Shown here: positions 46,790-57,200 of the stretch, one piece after another
Layout of the letters: every line of letters starts with the position of its first letter
How positions within the stretch are numbered: position 1 is the stretch's first letter
DNA from: JAFAHD01 sp963772515
GTDB taxonomy: Bacteria > Vulcanimicrobiota > Vulcanimicrobiia > Eremiobacterales > Eremiobacteraceae
DNA: 64,000 bases
Direction of reading: 5' to 3'
Assembly (NCBI GenBank): GCA_963772515.1
Contig: CAVYXC010000004.1
Span: 361,131 to 425,130 of the forward strand
The notes under the pieces: model-generated
Database searches by the model: none
Told to the model about the DNA's origin: nothing
Seen by the model: only the letters and a program-made list of their open reading frames with translations
Made by a program: the position numbers and the translations under genes

Positions 46790-48790
46790 ATGTTCACCGG
46801 GTTTGTACTGGCCGACTGGGCATGGGTAGCATGGCTTGCGATCGGTCTATTCGTTTTGCACTTTCTGTTGTCGGTGCGGCGCATCGGGCCGACCGAGGTC
46901 GGTTTGGTCCTCAAGCGGTTCTCGTTGAGCAAGCTCGACGAGGATAACCCGATCGCGTTCCGTGGTGAGGCAGGCTACCAGGCCGACCTGCTCATGCCCG
47001 GACTACGCTTTAAGCCATGGCTGCTGTATAGCGTTGAGAAGTTCCCATGGGTGCAGGTTCCGGCCGGTGAGATCGGCGTCGTCATCGCGCAGGCCGGCTC
47101 ACCGCTGCCGATCGGCGCGAAGTCGGCTGTGTATCGCAAGGAGTTCGATAACTTCGGCGACTTGCGCGCGTTCATCGAGCGCGGCGGCCAGAAAGGCGTG
47201 CAGCGCCCCGTGCTGCCGCCGGGGTCGCTCGTGCCCATCCATCCCGTCGGATTTCTCGTGATCACAAAACGGCAGGTCTACGGCTTGCCGGTCTCGCCCG
47301 AATTGCGCGGCAAGATCAGCCATCGCGAGGCGCTCGCGCCCGAAGACTTCGGACTGCGGCCCGATCAGCTCAGCTTGGTCCGCATCGTTCCTCAAGCCAC
47401 CGGCAAAGACGCCGCGACGATGGACATCGTCGGCATCATCACCGCGTATGAGGGCGACCCTTTGCCGTCAGGCGACATCTCGTCCAGGCTTGGTGGCTTT
47501 ACCGACGTGCAGGAGATGGAGAAGGCGTCGGCCGGCGACACCGAGATCATCGAGCTGCTGCTGGGCAGCAAGAACCGCCTGCACAATAACTATCAGGATT
47601 TCCAGGCGTTCCTCGACAACGGCGGCCGCATCGGGCTGCAACACGATCCGCTACTCTACGGCGCGTACGCGCTCAACCCGTTCCTCGTCGGCGTCGAACT
47701 CGTGCCGATGCTGGTCGTGCAGCAAGGCCAAGTCGCGGTTATCAAAGCCTATGTCGGCCTGCCCACACAAGACACCTCAGGCGTCGAGTTCAAGTTCGGC
47801 TCGCTCGTGCGAGCCGGGCACCGCGGTATCTGGCAAGAGCCGCTGCGCACCGGCAAGTACCCGCTCAACCCGCGCTGCTATCAAGCGGAGATCGTGCCGA
47901 CGTCGATTCTGACGTTGAACTGGGCCGATGCCGTCTCGGCGGCGCACAACCTCGACGCCCAATTGCAGCAGATCGTCGCCAAGAGCAGCGAAGGCTTCGT
48001 GTTCCACATCGACTTGCAAGTGCAGATCCACGTGCCGGATACCAACGCGCCGCGCGTCATCTCGATGGTCGGCACGATGATGAACCTCGTGAACGAAGTG
48101 CTGCAGGCCGCCGTGGGCAATCATTTCCGCGACAAGCTGCAGAGCATGCCGGCGGTGAAGTTCATCGAGACGCGCCAACTGGTGCAAGAAGAAGCGTTTC
48201 GCCACATCAAGGAGCAGCTGGAGCAGTATCGGGTCGAGACGCGCGGCGTTTATATCCAAGACGTCATCTTGCCGCAAGAGCTCGTGCAAGTGCTCACGCA
48301 GCGCGAGATCGCAAATCAGGAGATTGCGACTTTCCAAAAACAGCGCGCCGCTCAAGACGAGCGCATCGCGATGGAGAACGCGAAGGGCACCGCTGAGATG
48401 CAAGCGGAGCTCGCCAAGTCGAAAGTCGGCGTGGACATCAAGACCAACAACGCGAACGGGCGCGTCGAAGAGGGGCGCGGCGACGCGCAATATATCCGCC
48501 AAACCGGCACCGCGCGCGGCGCGGAAGTGGAAGCGGTGGGTCTTGCGCGCGCACTTGGTTATGAAGCGCAGGTCAGAGCGCTGGGTTCGAACGCGACCGC
48601 GCTTGTGAATGTCGTCGGTGCGCTGGCCGAGGGCAAAGCGCGCTTCGTGCCTGAGATCCTAGTCGCCGGAGGCACCAATGGCGCCTTCGAGGGACTTGCC
48701 GCCACCGCGATGCGCTACTTCGGCACGGTTGAACCGGTCAAGAAGACCGACGCGGACAAACCCACGCGCGCGAAGACCGAGAACGGATAG
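46790..48790 (+). CDS. SPFH/band-7 domain membrane protein (flotillin-like)
   Basis: A 666-residue protein. One N-terminal TM helix (about 8-28) is followed by a partly duplicated SPFH-type region: RIGPTEVGLVLKRF, AGEIGVVIAQAG, QVAVIKAYVG. The SPFH core contains DLQVQIHVPDTNAPRVISMVG. An alpha-helical coiled coil (about residues 490-600; EIANQEIATFQKQRAAQDER) precedes a short tail. Such proteins assemble membrane scaffolds. In Bacillus rpmG-secE-nusG follow sigH at this place; here the order breaks. AAGGGG lies before ATG at 46790. Confidence 0.85.
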   Translation: MFTGFVLADWAWVAWLAIGLFVLHFLLSVRRIGPTEVGLVLKRFSLSKLDEDNPIAFRGEAGYQADLLMPGLRFKPWLLYSVEKFPWVQVPAGEIGVVIAQAGSPLPIGAKSAVYRKEFDNFGDLRAFIERGGQKGVQRPVLPPGSLVPIHPVGFLVITKRQVYGLPVSPELRGKISHREALAPEDFGLRPDQLSLVRIVPQATGKDAATMDIVGIITAYEGDPLPSGDISSRLGGFTDVQEMEKASAGDTEIIELLLGSKNRLHNNYQDFQAFLDNGGRIGLQHDPLLYGAYALNPFLVGVELVPMLVVQQGQVAVIKAYVGLPTQDTSGVEFKFGSLVRAGHRGIWQEPLRTGKYPLNPRCYQAEIVPTSILTLNWADAVSAAHNLDAQLQQIVAKSSEGFVFHIDLQVQIHVPDTNAPRVISMVGTMMNLVNEVLQAAVGNHFRDKLQSMPAVKFIETRQLVQEEAFRHIKEQLEQYRVETRGVYIQDVILPQELVQVLTQREIANQEIATFQKQRAAQDERIAMENAKGTAEMQAELAKSKVGVDIKTNNANGRVEEGRGDAQYIRQTGTARGAEVEAVGLARALGYEAQVRALGSNATALVNVVGALAEGKARFVPEILVAGGTNGAFEGLAATAMRYFGTVEPVKKTDADKPTRAKTENG

Positions 48791-48794
48791 CGGA

Positions 48795-50375
48795 CTAGAG
48801 CGCGTCGATCGTCAGTGTCGTGTCTGCGTATTGCCACGCCGTCTTGAATTGCTGCTGCACGAGCGCAGCCTCGCCCGTCCGGCCCTGAGCCTCGAGCGCC
48901 GCCGCAAGACCGAACAAGGATCGGGGATTGCGCGGGTTGCGTTGCAGATCGGCGCGGAAGACCGCCTCGGCTTCAGTGTATCGGTGGAGCTGCAGCAGTA
49001 AGCCGCCCAGCGATTCGCGCACCGGATGGTACCAATCCGGCGGTTCGATGTAGATCAGACCGTCCTGCGCCTTGACCGCGCTCTGAAGCAGTGAAACTGC
49101 GGTCGCTGAATCGCCGCTGCCCTGAGCGATTTTCGCGCCGAGCTCGTCTTGCGCGATGCCGAGCAGATCCGATGAGCTGTTGGTGAACCCATTGATCGTC
49201 GGCACTTTGAGCTCGCCGTCGGCTGCTTTGACAGCGGCAAGCTCGACCTGGGCTTTTGCCGCGTCGCCGGTGGATGAGAAGGCCATACCGCGGCAGAAGT
49301 GCCAAAACGCGACTCGCATCGGCTCGTCGGGCGACGCAGCCGGCTGCGTCATCGCCGAGATCTCCGCCCAACGAGCGAAGCGCAAAGGCACGTACATTGC
49401 GGGTACCATGGCGCCCTCTGACGCGAGCCGATGTTGCGCCGCCGCGGCGCCCTGATAATTCCCCTGCACGCTGTACCCGTCCGCGAGCATCGTCAAGTTG
49501 TGGCCGTAGTAGCCGGATGCTTCGCGGTCCTCGTGCATCGCCAGATATGCCCGGTCGTGCTGCGTCGCGTGCTCGTTGCTCATCACGGCCGATTCGAACG
49601 CGCCGGTCCGCATGTACGTATGCGCGGGCATATGCACGAGGTGGGCCGCAGCCGGTTCGAAATTCATCGCGCCCAGACGCGACGCCGAGATCAACGCTCG
49701 CTCGGGAGACGTCGACGCCTCGGTCGCGTGGATATAGAAGTGGTTCGCGCCGATATGATCCGGCTCGCGCCGCAGCACCGATTCCAATGTCGCGACGATC
49801 GTCTGCGTGTCCGTGACGGGCACGCCCGCCGGCGTATACAGCGCCCAAGGGCGCAGATCCATTAAGCTCTCCGCGTAGAGCGTGGCCGCGTCGAGGTCGT
49901 CTGGGTACTGGGCCACCAATTGCTTCATCCCGGACGCATATGCAGCGTCGAGCTTTGCGAAATCGGGTTTCGCTGCGTTGGTATAGCGCGCAGCGAGGGC
50001 GCTGATCCACGCACGATCGAGATCGTCGGCACCCGCGGCGAGCTGCTGCGCTTTGCCCAATGCGGCAAACGCTGCGCGCTCGCCCGGCTCGTCGATCGGC
50101 ACGTTGATGTTCGAGCCGTAGGTCATCGCGATGCCCCACTGCGCCATCGCCAGATGCGGATCCGCAGCGGCGGCTTGCTCGAATGCCCGGCGCGACGCGC
50201 CGCGATTGAATGCGTACAGTAAGGTGAGACCCTGATCGAAATACGCTTGCGCTATCGGACTGGTGGTCGACACCGGATGGTGCTGGCGCGCCGGCGACGT
50301 CGCGGCGGGCATGTCCATGGCGGCCGCCAGCCCGCTTGTGGTGAGGATGAGCGACAGCACGGTGGCAAACAACAT
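48795..50375 (-). CDS. Exported TPR-repeat protein
   Basis: A 526-residue protein with a signal peptide (MLFATVLSLILTTSGLAAA). A region opening QAYFDQGLTLLYAFNRGASRRAFEQAAAADP is a TPR pair followed by AMAQWGIAMTYGSNIN. Further TPR-like helices cover about residues 290-520 (EAVFRADLQRNPRNPRSLFGLAAALEAQG). The pattern with GANHFYIHATEAS and HMPAHTYMRTG is a recognised TPR family of unknown function. The frame continues to 50624 only as antisense of the next gene, so ATG at 50375, with GGGAG before it, is used. Confidence 0.82.
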   Translation of the reverse strand: MLFATVLSLILTTSGLAAAMDMPAATSPARQHHPVSTTSPIAQAYFDQGLTLLYAFNRGASRRAFEQAAAADPHLAMAQWGIAMTYGSNINVPIDEPGERAAFAALGKAQQLAAGADDLDRAWISALAARYTNAAKPDFAKLDAAYASGMKQLVAQYPDDLDAATLYAESLMDLRPWALYTPAGVPVTDTQTIVATLESVLRREPDHIGANHFYIHATEASTSPERALISASRLGAMNFEPAAAHLVHMPAHTYMRTGAFESAVMSNEHATQHDRAYLAMHEDREASGYYGHNLTMLADGYSVQGNYQGAAAAQHRLASEGAMVPAMYVPLRFARWAEISAMTQPAASPDEPMRVAFWHFCRGMAFSSTGDAAKAQVELAAVKAADGELKVPTINGFTNSSSDLLGIAQDELGAKIAQGSGDSATAVSLLQSAVKAQDGLIYIEPPDWYHPVRESLGGLLLQLHRYTEAEAVFRADLQRNPRNPRSLFGLAAALEAQGRTGEAALVQQQFKTAWQYADTTLTIDAL

Positions 50376-50386
50376 CCTATCTCCCG

Positions 50387-50911
50387 TCAGCGGCGAGCAG
50401 CGAATTGGTTCGGATCGTAATTGGGAACTTTCGGGCGCGGGATGTCTCTCCACCATGCGCTGTAGTTGGCGAGCCATTCGAAGTTCTCGAACAAGTACTC
50501 GTTCTGGTTGTAGCGGCGCCAGTGGACGACGAAATCTTTGATCGTCGCCCACCGGTCGCGCAGCATGAAGCCGACCGCGTCGCAGATCAGCGTTACGTCG
50601 AGCACTTCGCGGCGCGCGAGACACGCGATGGTCTCGACGAATTGTCCGACCATGGAGAGCGCGCGCTCGTCGTCGGAGCCGAAGAATCTCTCCGCGATGT
50701 CTTTGTCCGTCGGATAGCGCCCGGCGACCCCGCGCAATTGCGTGAAGACGTGGACCACTTCGGTAGAGGTGAGCCGGTCGATAGCCTCCAGGATGGCCAC
50801 CGCGTTGCGCTCGTGCTCCATCTGACGCACTTGCCGCGAAAGCATGTACGTGGTGAAGACGACCGTCGCAAAAGCGATGACCAGCGACGCGATCGGGACG
50901 ATTTGCTGCAA
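50387..50911 (-). CDS. Small membrane-anchored protein, DUF4760-like (paralogue 3 of 3)
   Basis: A 174-residue protein with an N-terminal TM helix (about 5-22) and RQVRQMEHERNAVAILEAI. A central stretch with FENFEWLANYSAWW corresponds to FENFEYVA and WEDFEYLA in the proteins at 103-666 and 2414-2983. It is more diverged than those two are from each other. It lies 11 bases before the TPR gene on the same strand, so they may be co-transcribed. The function is unknown. Confidence 0.65.
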   Translation of the reverse strand: MQQIVPIASLVIAFATVVFTTYMLSRQVRQMEHERNAVAILEAIDRLTSTEVVHVFTQLRGVAGRYPTDKDIAERFFGSDDERALSMVGQFVETIACLARREVLDVTLICDAVGFMLRDRWATIKDFVVHWRRYNQNEYLFENFEWLANYSAWWRDIPRPKVPNYDPNQFAARR

Positions 50912-51020
50912 GGCTAGAAACCCCCCGTCCAGGTTGCCACCTCAGCGTGCGAGAACCTCTCGCCGCAAGACTCGGAACTTCCGCACGGACGCTCGCGTTC
51001 TAGGGCTGACGGAGGTCGTT

Positions 51021-52244
51021 ATGTCGCAGTTTCGATCGATTCTTGCGTTGTGCGCAGCGGCGTTGTTGGCTCTCGCCGCGACCGGTCAGGCGTCGGCCGG
51101 TTACCTGGTCGCCAATGTTCAGGGCGGCAACACCGGGCCGGTGCGCGCGATGTCACCACCGCCGCGGCCGACACCCAAGCCGACGCCAACGCCGAAGCCG
51201 ATCCCGGCGCCATCGGATGTCCGCCCGGTGCAAAGCGTGCACGACTGCGCAGCGGCGCTCGCCCTGCTCGCGACCATCTGCGATAATGGCGTCAAGTCCG
51301 GCGACTTGCAGCTGCTCTGGAAAGACGGCGCGTCCAAGCTTGACGGTTATAAGGTCTACCGGGTCGATGGCAGCCATCACAACATCGTCGTGACGACCTC
51401 GAACGGCACATCGCCGAAGTACGCGCTGATCACCAAGCCTGGCGGAGGTTACAAAGGGGCGTGCTACGCGGTGACCGGGTATCTCGGAAACCGCGAATCG
51501 GCACGTAGCGAGAAATACTGTGTCGAGTCCGGATCGACGGCATCGACCGAAACCTTTTCACCGGCTCACGTGCGCTCGTATCTCACGTACATCGATCCCA
51601 CGATAACGGATCCGAACAATTACGCCAATACGCTTTCGTTGGCCGCGCTCATCTCCAAGCTGCAAGGGAGCAACTTTGGCGCGGAGCTGCCCTCACAGCT
51701 GCTCGCCGCGAATCGTTCGGTCTCGGTCGGCGGGAGCGCATATGTCGGCTATCAAGACGCCTACTATGCGGAGTCGATCGACACGAGTCAGTTCCGGACC
51801 GGCTACCCCAACGGCTACGCCAGGATCAAGTCGCGCGCCGGCTACGATTTCAATCTCGGCAAACTGTCGAACCGCAAGATCTATTCGGCGATCCTTACGC
51901 TCGACGTCGCGCAGACGGTGCAGGATACGGCCGGCCATACCCGCTTTCGAACCGACGACTACTCGTGCGCGGACACGTATTTGCTGGGCAAGGACTTTTG
52001 GTGGAGCTATAGCGGCGCACTGAACAACACGTCGAGTGGCGGTCACATCGGCCTCAAGTCGGGCCCAGTCGTCACGGTCGACGTCACAGGGACCGTTGAG
52101 AACTGGGCCGCTGACGGCAACCAGCGCTACTACGGCTTTATTTTGAGCAACGCCATCGCCGACACCAATGCGAAGCCGGCCTATCCCGATCTCGCCTGCT
52201 TCACGAAGTATTACAACGCGACGCTCAAGGTGATCTACTTCTGA
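51021..52244 (+). CDS. Secreted DNRLRE-type domain protein with proline-rich linker
   Basis: A 407-residue exported protein. The signal peptide covers about residues 1-27 (ILALCAAALLALAATGQASA). A Pro/Thr-rich linker (about 45-70) leads to a fibronectin-like domain (LLWKDGASKLDGYKVYRVDG, then CYAVTGYLG). The C-terminal part is a DNRLRE-like beta-sandwich (SAILTLDVAQTV, VTVDVTGTVENWA, YYGFILSN). The DNRLRE family is found in secreted and surface proteins. GGAGG precedes ATG at 51021. Substrate unknown. Confidence 0.75.
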   Translation: MSQFRSILALCAAALLALAATGQASAGYLVANVQGGNTGPVRAMSPPPRPTPKPTPTPKPIPAPSDVRPVQSVHDCAAALALLATICDNGVKSGDLQLLWKDGASKLDGYKVYRVDGSHHNIVVTTSNGTSPKYALITKPGGGYKGACYAVTGYLGNRESARSEKYCVESGSTASTETFSPAHVRSYLTYIDPTITDPNNYANTLSLAALISKLQGSNFGAELPSQLLAANRSVSVGGSAYVGYQDAYYAESIDTSQFRTGYPNGYARIKSRAGYDFNLGKLSNRKIYSAILTLDVAQTVQDTAGHTRFRTDDYSCADTYLLGKDFWWSYSGALNNTSSGGHIGLKSGPVVTVDVTGTVENWAADGNQRYYGFILSNAIADTNAKPAYPDLACFTKYYNATLKVIYF

Positions 52245-52389
52245 GGGCTGCGCCGATCCGGGTCGCGATGAGTGGATAGCGGCCACCAGGTGCCGGAGTA
52301 CGACAACCTCGACGATTGGAATCTGTCCGCCATGGAGATGATCTACTACTACCGGGCGCATCTGCCCAACGGCCAATACGGAGTGGGGC

Positions 52390-52953
52390 ATGAATCGAAT
52401 TTCTGTCGCCGCATGTGCATGCGCGCTCGCGATGTGTGCAGGGGGTCGTGCAGCCGAGGCACATGTCTCGTCAACGCCACCCGTTCAAGGTTGCATGAAC
52501 CAATGGCTGTCCAATGGAGTCTGGGGCGTCCGCGTCACCGCGGTCCAGGTGTTGAGCGACAAGGTCGATGTCTCCGTCGTCTTGCGCAACGATACGACAA
52601 AGGCATGGCAGCCGAACACGGATGCGAAACCGTTTGGCTCTCCAAACCTTGCTGGGTTATCGCTCTCGTATAGCGGCGGCAACGCATTTACCATCGTCGA
52701 CTATACGGCAAGCATGGACTACGACCCAGCGCATCCGCGCAACACGCACGATGACGATCCTATGATGCACCGTCTCGCGCCGGGGGCGACGTACAAGACC
52801 GTCCTCTATTTCTACTTTCCGCAGTCTTCCGGGTTCCCGGCTGCCTTGGAAAAGCAGAGGCCGACCGAGTTTTGGGTCTACGACGACGAAGTTTTTCGCC
52901 ATATGGAATGGGGTGGGAACGCGATTCAAGTCAAGCTGGGATGCACGAAATAG
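52390..52953 (+). CDS. Hypothetical exported protein
   Basis: A 187-residue protein with a signal sequence (ISVAACACALAMCAGGRAAEA) and a probable beta-sandwich (VDVSVVLRNDTTKAWQPN, TYKTVLYFYFPQSSGF, FWVYDDEVF). It has one Cys pair (GCMNQ, LGCTK). No family is recognised. The 145-bp stretch before it contains a readable fragment, MDSGHQVPEYDNLDDWNLSA, in another frame with good codon use, which may be a leftover of an older gene. Confidence 0.6.
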   Translation: MNRISVAACACALAMCAGGRAAEAHVSSTPPVQGCMNQWLSNGVWGVRVTAVQVLSDKVDVSVVLRNDTTKAWQPNTDAKPFGSPNLAGLSLSYSGGNAFTIVDYTASMDYDPAHPRNTHDDDPMMHRLAPGATYKTVLYFYFPQSSGFPAALEKQRPTEFWVYDDEVFRHMEWGGNAIQVKLGCTK

Positions 52954-53017
52954 AGCGTCCTGCCTCCGGGTCCACCGTCTGATTGTGTCGTAAATCGTCC
53001 GAACGTGTGAATGTCCC

Positions 53018-53953
53018 GTGGCGACGATAGTAGAAACGGACGGTCACACGGCGCCTCTCGAGTCCCAAAGCGATGTTATCGACATGCAAGAACGCGCCTG
53101 GATGCATTTCAACGACGGGAAAATGCAGTTTTCCCTTCGGGGATCAAGCCACGACCGGTTCTGGACCGGATTCGAGGCGGCCCTCATCGAGACGTCGGGC
53201 GGCGTCAGCCAAGCCCGATATAACAATGCACACGGTATATCCGTGCAAGTGGGAGCGCCAACTCGCACGACGGCCCGTTGCGACGGGGCCGTGTCTCGAC
53301 GTTTGCAGGTCCCCGGCACCATTGATCTGATGCCGCTAGGCTTTTCGGGTGAGTGGCAGGACGAGGGCCCGACGGCTTTCCTCTGCATCCACCTGAGCCC
53401 ATCGCTCGTGCAAACGACGGCCGAGGAAATGGGCGTGAATCCCGATCGCGTCTCGATCTTACCGTTGCTTCAGTTCATGGATCCGCAGATCGAGCACATC
53501 GGCTGGGCCCTCAAAGCCGAATTGGAGACGCCCGAGCCGTCTGGTCGTCTCTACGCGGATGGTTTAGGACTGGCGCTGGCCGCGCACTTGCTCCGGCAGC
53601 ACGCGCCGCTTGTGCCCCGTATCACCAAAGGCTTACCGAAACGCCGGCTGCAACGCGTCACGGATTACATCCACGACCATCTGGCGCAGGACCTCCGACT
53701 CGCGCAGCTCGCGGAAATCGCAAGCGTCAGCCCATCGCATTTCAAGTCGCTGTTCAAACAATCCGTCGGCGTGCCCGTTCATCAATATGTCATCCGAAGC
53801 CGTGTGGAATATGCGGTCGACCTGCTGGTAAAAAGCACGATTCCTTTGAGCGATGTGGCGCTGCAGGCCGGTTTTGCAAACCAGAGCCACATGGCCCGCT
53901 GCGTGCGGCGCGTCACGGGGCTCACGCCAAGCAGTCTGCGCAATTTGACCTAA
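53018..53953 (+). CDS. AraC family transcriptional regulator
   Basis: A 311-residue regulator. The last 100 residues are a double helix-turn-helix AraC domain: LAQLAEIASVSPSHFKSLFKQSVGVPVHQYVIRSRVEYAVDLL and IPLSDVALQAGFANQSHMARCVRRVTG, where the second helix is intact. The N-terminal 200 residues are a probable ligand-binding beta region without a recognised motif. It starts with GTG at 53018. The TonB-dependent receptor at 54225 is the next gene on the same strand, after a 271-bp gap, so it is a candidate target, by adjacency only. Confidence 0.88.
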   Translation: MATIVETDGHTAPLESQSDVIDMQERAWMHFNDGKMQFSLRGSSHDRFWTGFEAALIETSGGVSQARYNNAHGISVQVGAPTRTTARCDGAVSRRLQVPGTIDLMPLGFSGEWQDEGPTAFLCIHLSPSLVQTTAEEMGVNPDRVSILPLLQFMDPQIEHIGWALKAELETPEPSGRLYADGLGLALAAHLLRQHAPLVPRITKGLPKRRLQRVTDYIHDHLAQDLRLAQLAEIASVSPSHFKSLFKQSVGVPVHQYVIRSRVEYAVDLLVKSTIPLSDVALQAGFANQSHMARCVRRVTGLTPSSLRNLT

Positions 53954-54118
53954 GGCCCGCCAGCCTTAGCGCCTAGCGCGATTTCCGTCCGTTCGTATTA
54001 AGGACCGCCCAAACGTGAGCGACGGCGGCGTCGTATACTGTTACTTTTGAGGGTCGACGCATCTCGTCTGCGTGACCGGCGCTGTCGCGCCGTCTGACGA
54101 TCGAGAATTGAGAGAAGA

Positions 54119-54187
54119 AAGTCGGTTCTCGTCGGGCTCCTGATCCAGGTAACATGGGCTCTGGCAGGCATCACGGGAACGCTCAAT
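54119..54187 (+). pseudogene. Relic of a receptor signal-peptide region
   Basis: A readable stretch KSVLVGLLIQVTWALAGIT is nearly the same as the signal peptide of the receptor gene that starts 106 bases downstream (VVLLVQGTWALAGVT). No start codon precedes it, and similarity stops after GTLN. It looks like a leftover of a second receptor gene or a partial duplication. The rest of the 271-bp gap holds nothing recognisable. Confidence 0.55.
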
Positions 54188-54224
54188 CGCTCGGTCGTCG
54201 CTTCAAGAAGGAACAAGGTAGACC

Positions 54225-57200
54225 ATGAAAGGTTTGCTGAAATTCGCCTTTTTGACGATCGTGGTGCTGCTTGTCCAGGGAACATGGGCACTGGCAGGCG
54301 TCACTGGATCGTTGAATGGCACAGTTCTGCAGGAGCAAACGCACGCGCCCGTCGCGCAAGCGAAGGTCACGGCGTCCTCTGCGAGTCAGACCTCAAGCAC
54401 AACGACCGACAATGGTGGTCACTTCGGTTTCGTCTCGTTAGTCCCCGACACGTACAGCGTGACGGTGGCCAAGGAAGGCACGATCGAGACGTTCGTGCAG
54501 CGCGGTGTGACCGTGCTCGCGGACCAAGTCCAACAACTCACGCTCGTGGTGAGGCCGTCGATCAAGACGCTGGCGACGGTCACGACGCGCGGGTCGACCG
54601 ATCTCGTCAAACCCGGCACGACTGCTAACGTCTACTCGGTCAACGCGGCCGCGCAGGCGCGCAGCGCAGTGCTCGGCGGCGGCGGCGGCGCCAACCAAGG
54701 CTACTCCGCCATCGCAGCGCTCCCTGGGGCCTACGTTCCGCCGGGTCAATCGGGCTGGTTCCAAGTCGTCAACATCCGCGGCGGCGACTACGACCAGGTC
54801 GGCTACGAGTTCGACGGCGTGCCGGTGAACCGGTCGTTCGACAACTACGCGTCGAGCAATCTGTCCGCCATCGGCCAGCAGGAGCTGCAGCTGTACACGG
54901 GCGCGGCGCCTGCCACAGCCGAGGGTCAGGGCTTGGCGGGCTACATCAACCAGGTCATCAAGAGCGGCACCTATCCGGGCTACGCCAATGTCGACCTTGG
55001 GATCGGCGGCCCGAACCTGTACAACAAAGCGAGCTTCGAAGTCGGCGGTGCGACCCCGAACCGCAACTTCTCCTACTACGTCGGCGTGGGCATCGCCAAC
55101 CAAAGCCCGCGCTACTATGACGAGAACAACGGCGCTAGCCAGAACTCGACCTACGGGTTGGTGTATGACATGGCACCGTCGGCGACCGTCGGCGGCACCT
55201 GCGGCACCGACGCCGTGCCTTCGAACTATGTGAAGTGCTACGCAAACACCGCGAACTCGATTCTCGGCCAGCCGGTCGGGCCAGGCGGCTACTACCTTGG
55301 ATCGATGAACATCCTCACGCCGAAGAATGAGCAAGACCATGAAAACGTCTTCAACTTCCACTTCGGCATTCCGCACAAGAACGACTCCGGTAAAGACGAC
55401 ATCCAACTGCTGTACGACACGTTCCAGCTGTACACGAATTTCTACAACAACCCCAACGATTGGGGCGGCGGCCCGAGCTTCTTCTCGCACAACCCTGGAA
55501 CGGTCGAAGGCCCGGGTCAGCCGTTGTACTTCTCAGGCGCACAATACATGACGCCTGTCGGCACGCTATTCACGTCGGCTGCGCCTGGACAGGTCAACAA
55601 CGTCGTGCCCTACGCTTACCCGAACGAAGGCAACGCCTTCCTGAACAACTCGTTTACCGGCACGAATATCCCGGGCAACAGTTATGAAGGGTATAGCAAC
55701 GGACTGTCCATCTACAAGCTCCAGTATCAGCACAACATCGGCACGTCGTCGTACCTGCGCGTGTACGGATACATCGACTACTCGTGGTGGTTCATTCAGG
55801 ACCCGATGGGGGCTTATAATCTGGACTTCGCCCTCGCCCCCGACTACGAGCTGTCGACGCATACGCGCGGCGCATCGGCAAACTACGTCAATCAGCTCTC
55901 GCCCAAGAACCTGCTCAACATCGAAGGCACGTATTCGACGGCGAGCACCGTGCGCGACAACAACACGCAGATGTTCGACACGCTGTCGGGCGCGCGCGGC
56001 GACGTGGCACAGCTCGTCAGCGCCACTAACCCGACCAGCGGCATCTGCTACAACGTGGCGAATCCGGGCGTGCCGGCATCGTGCCTCAAAGCCAGCGCCA
56101 ACGCAGGGCCGCTGGACGCTAACTACCTCACGCTTGGCAACCTCACGTGCGGCGCCAACTGCCTGGGATCGATCGGCAACTTCTTCGGTCCCGGTGTGGG
56201 CATACCGGCCCCAAGCGCTACAGCGTGTGGCGGACCCTGCGCGTGGTACGTGTCCGAGAACGGCCCATATGCCACGTACAATACGGTGACACCCCGCTTC
56301 TGGGGCGTGTCAGCGCAAGACACCTGGAAGCCGAACGATCGCCTGAACTTCAACATCGGCGTGCGCGATGACATCTACACGTTCGTCTACACGCCGACGG
56401 GGACAGGCACGCGACCGTACTGGTTCAACGCCTGGAACGCGGTGTCGTGCGTCAATCCGCTCTTCAACGGTGGAAATCCGATCGACGAGACGTCGCCTGG
56501 CGGAGGCCTAACGCCTCAGGTGGCCGGCACGCCGTGTTCTGCGCTCGGAGCTGGGTTCACGCAGGCGACGCTGACCGATACGACGGCCAACGGCGGCCAG
56601 ATCACCTACAACGAACTCGAACCGCGGTTCGGCGGAACGTACTCGTTCAGCACCAACGACGTGCTGCGCTTCTCGGCGGGCCGCTACTCGGAGCCGGCCA
56701 ACGCGGCGTTCCAACAGTACGACAGCTTGGACCAAGACCTGCCTGAGCATCTGCTCGGGTCGCTGTTCTACAAGTACGGGTTCACGTCGCCTAACCACGT
56801 GGTCAGCCCGTCGATCTCGTATAACTACGACCTGTCGTGGGAGCACCAGTTCGCCAACACGCAGACGTCGCTCGTGCTGACGCCGTTCTTGCGCAAGACG
56901 AACAACCAGGTCCAGCAGATCTACATCAGCCCGCAGACGGCGTTCGTTTCCGGCCTGAATGTCGGTAACGAGACGAACCTCGGGCTCGAGTTCTTGGCGA
57001 ACATGGGCAACTTCAACAACAACGGCTTCGCCGGCCAGCTGGCGTACACGTATACGCACAGCTACGTCACATACAACCCGCTACCGACCGGACAGTCCGT
57101 GTTGGGGCAGGACAACATCGATATCCAGCACTACAACTCGTTCACCTCGGCCTGCGTCGGTGCGGTAGCCTCCTCTAGCCCCACAAGCATGTGCGGCACG

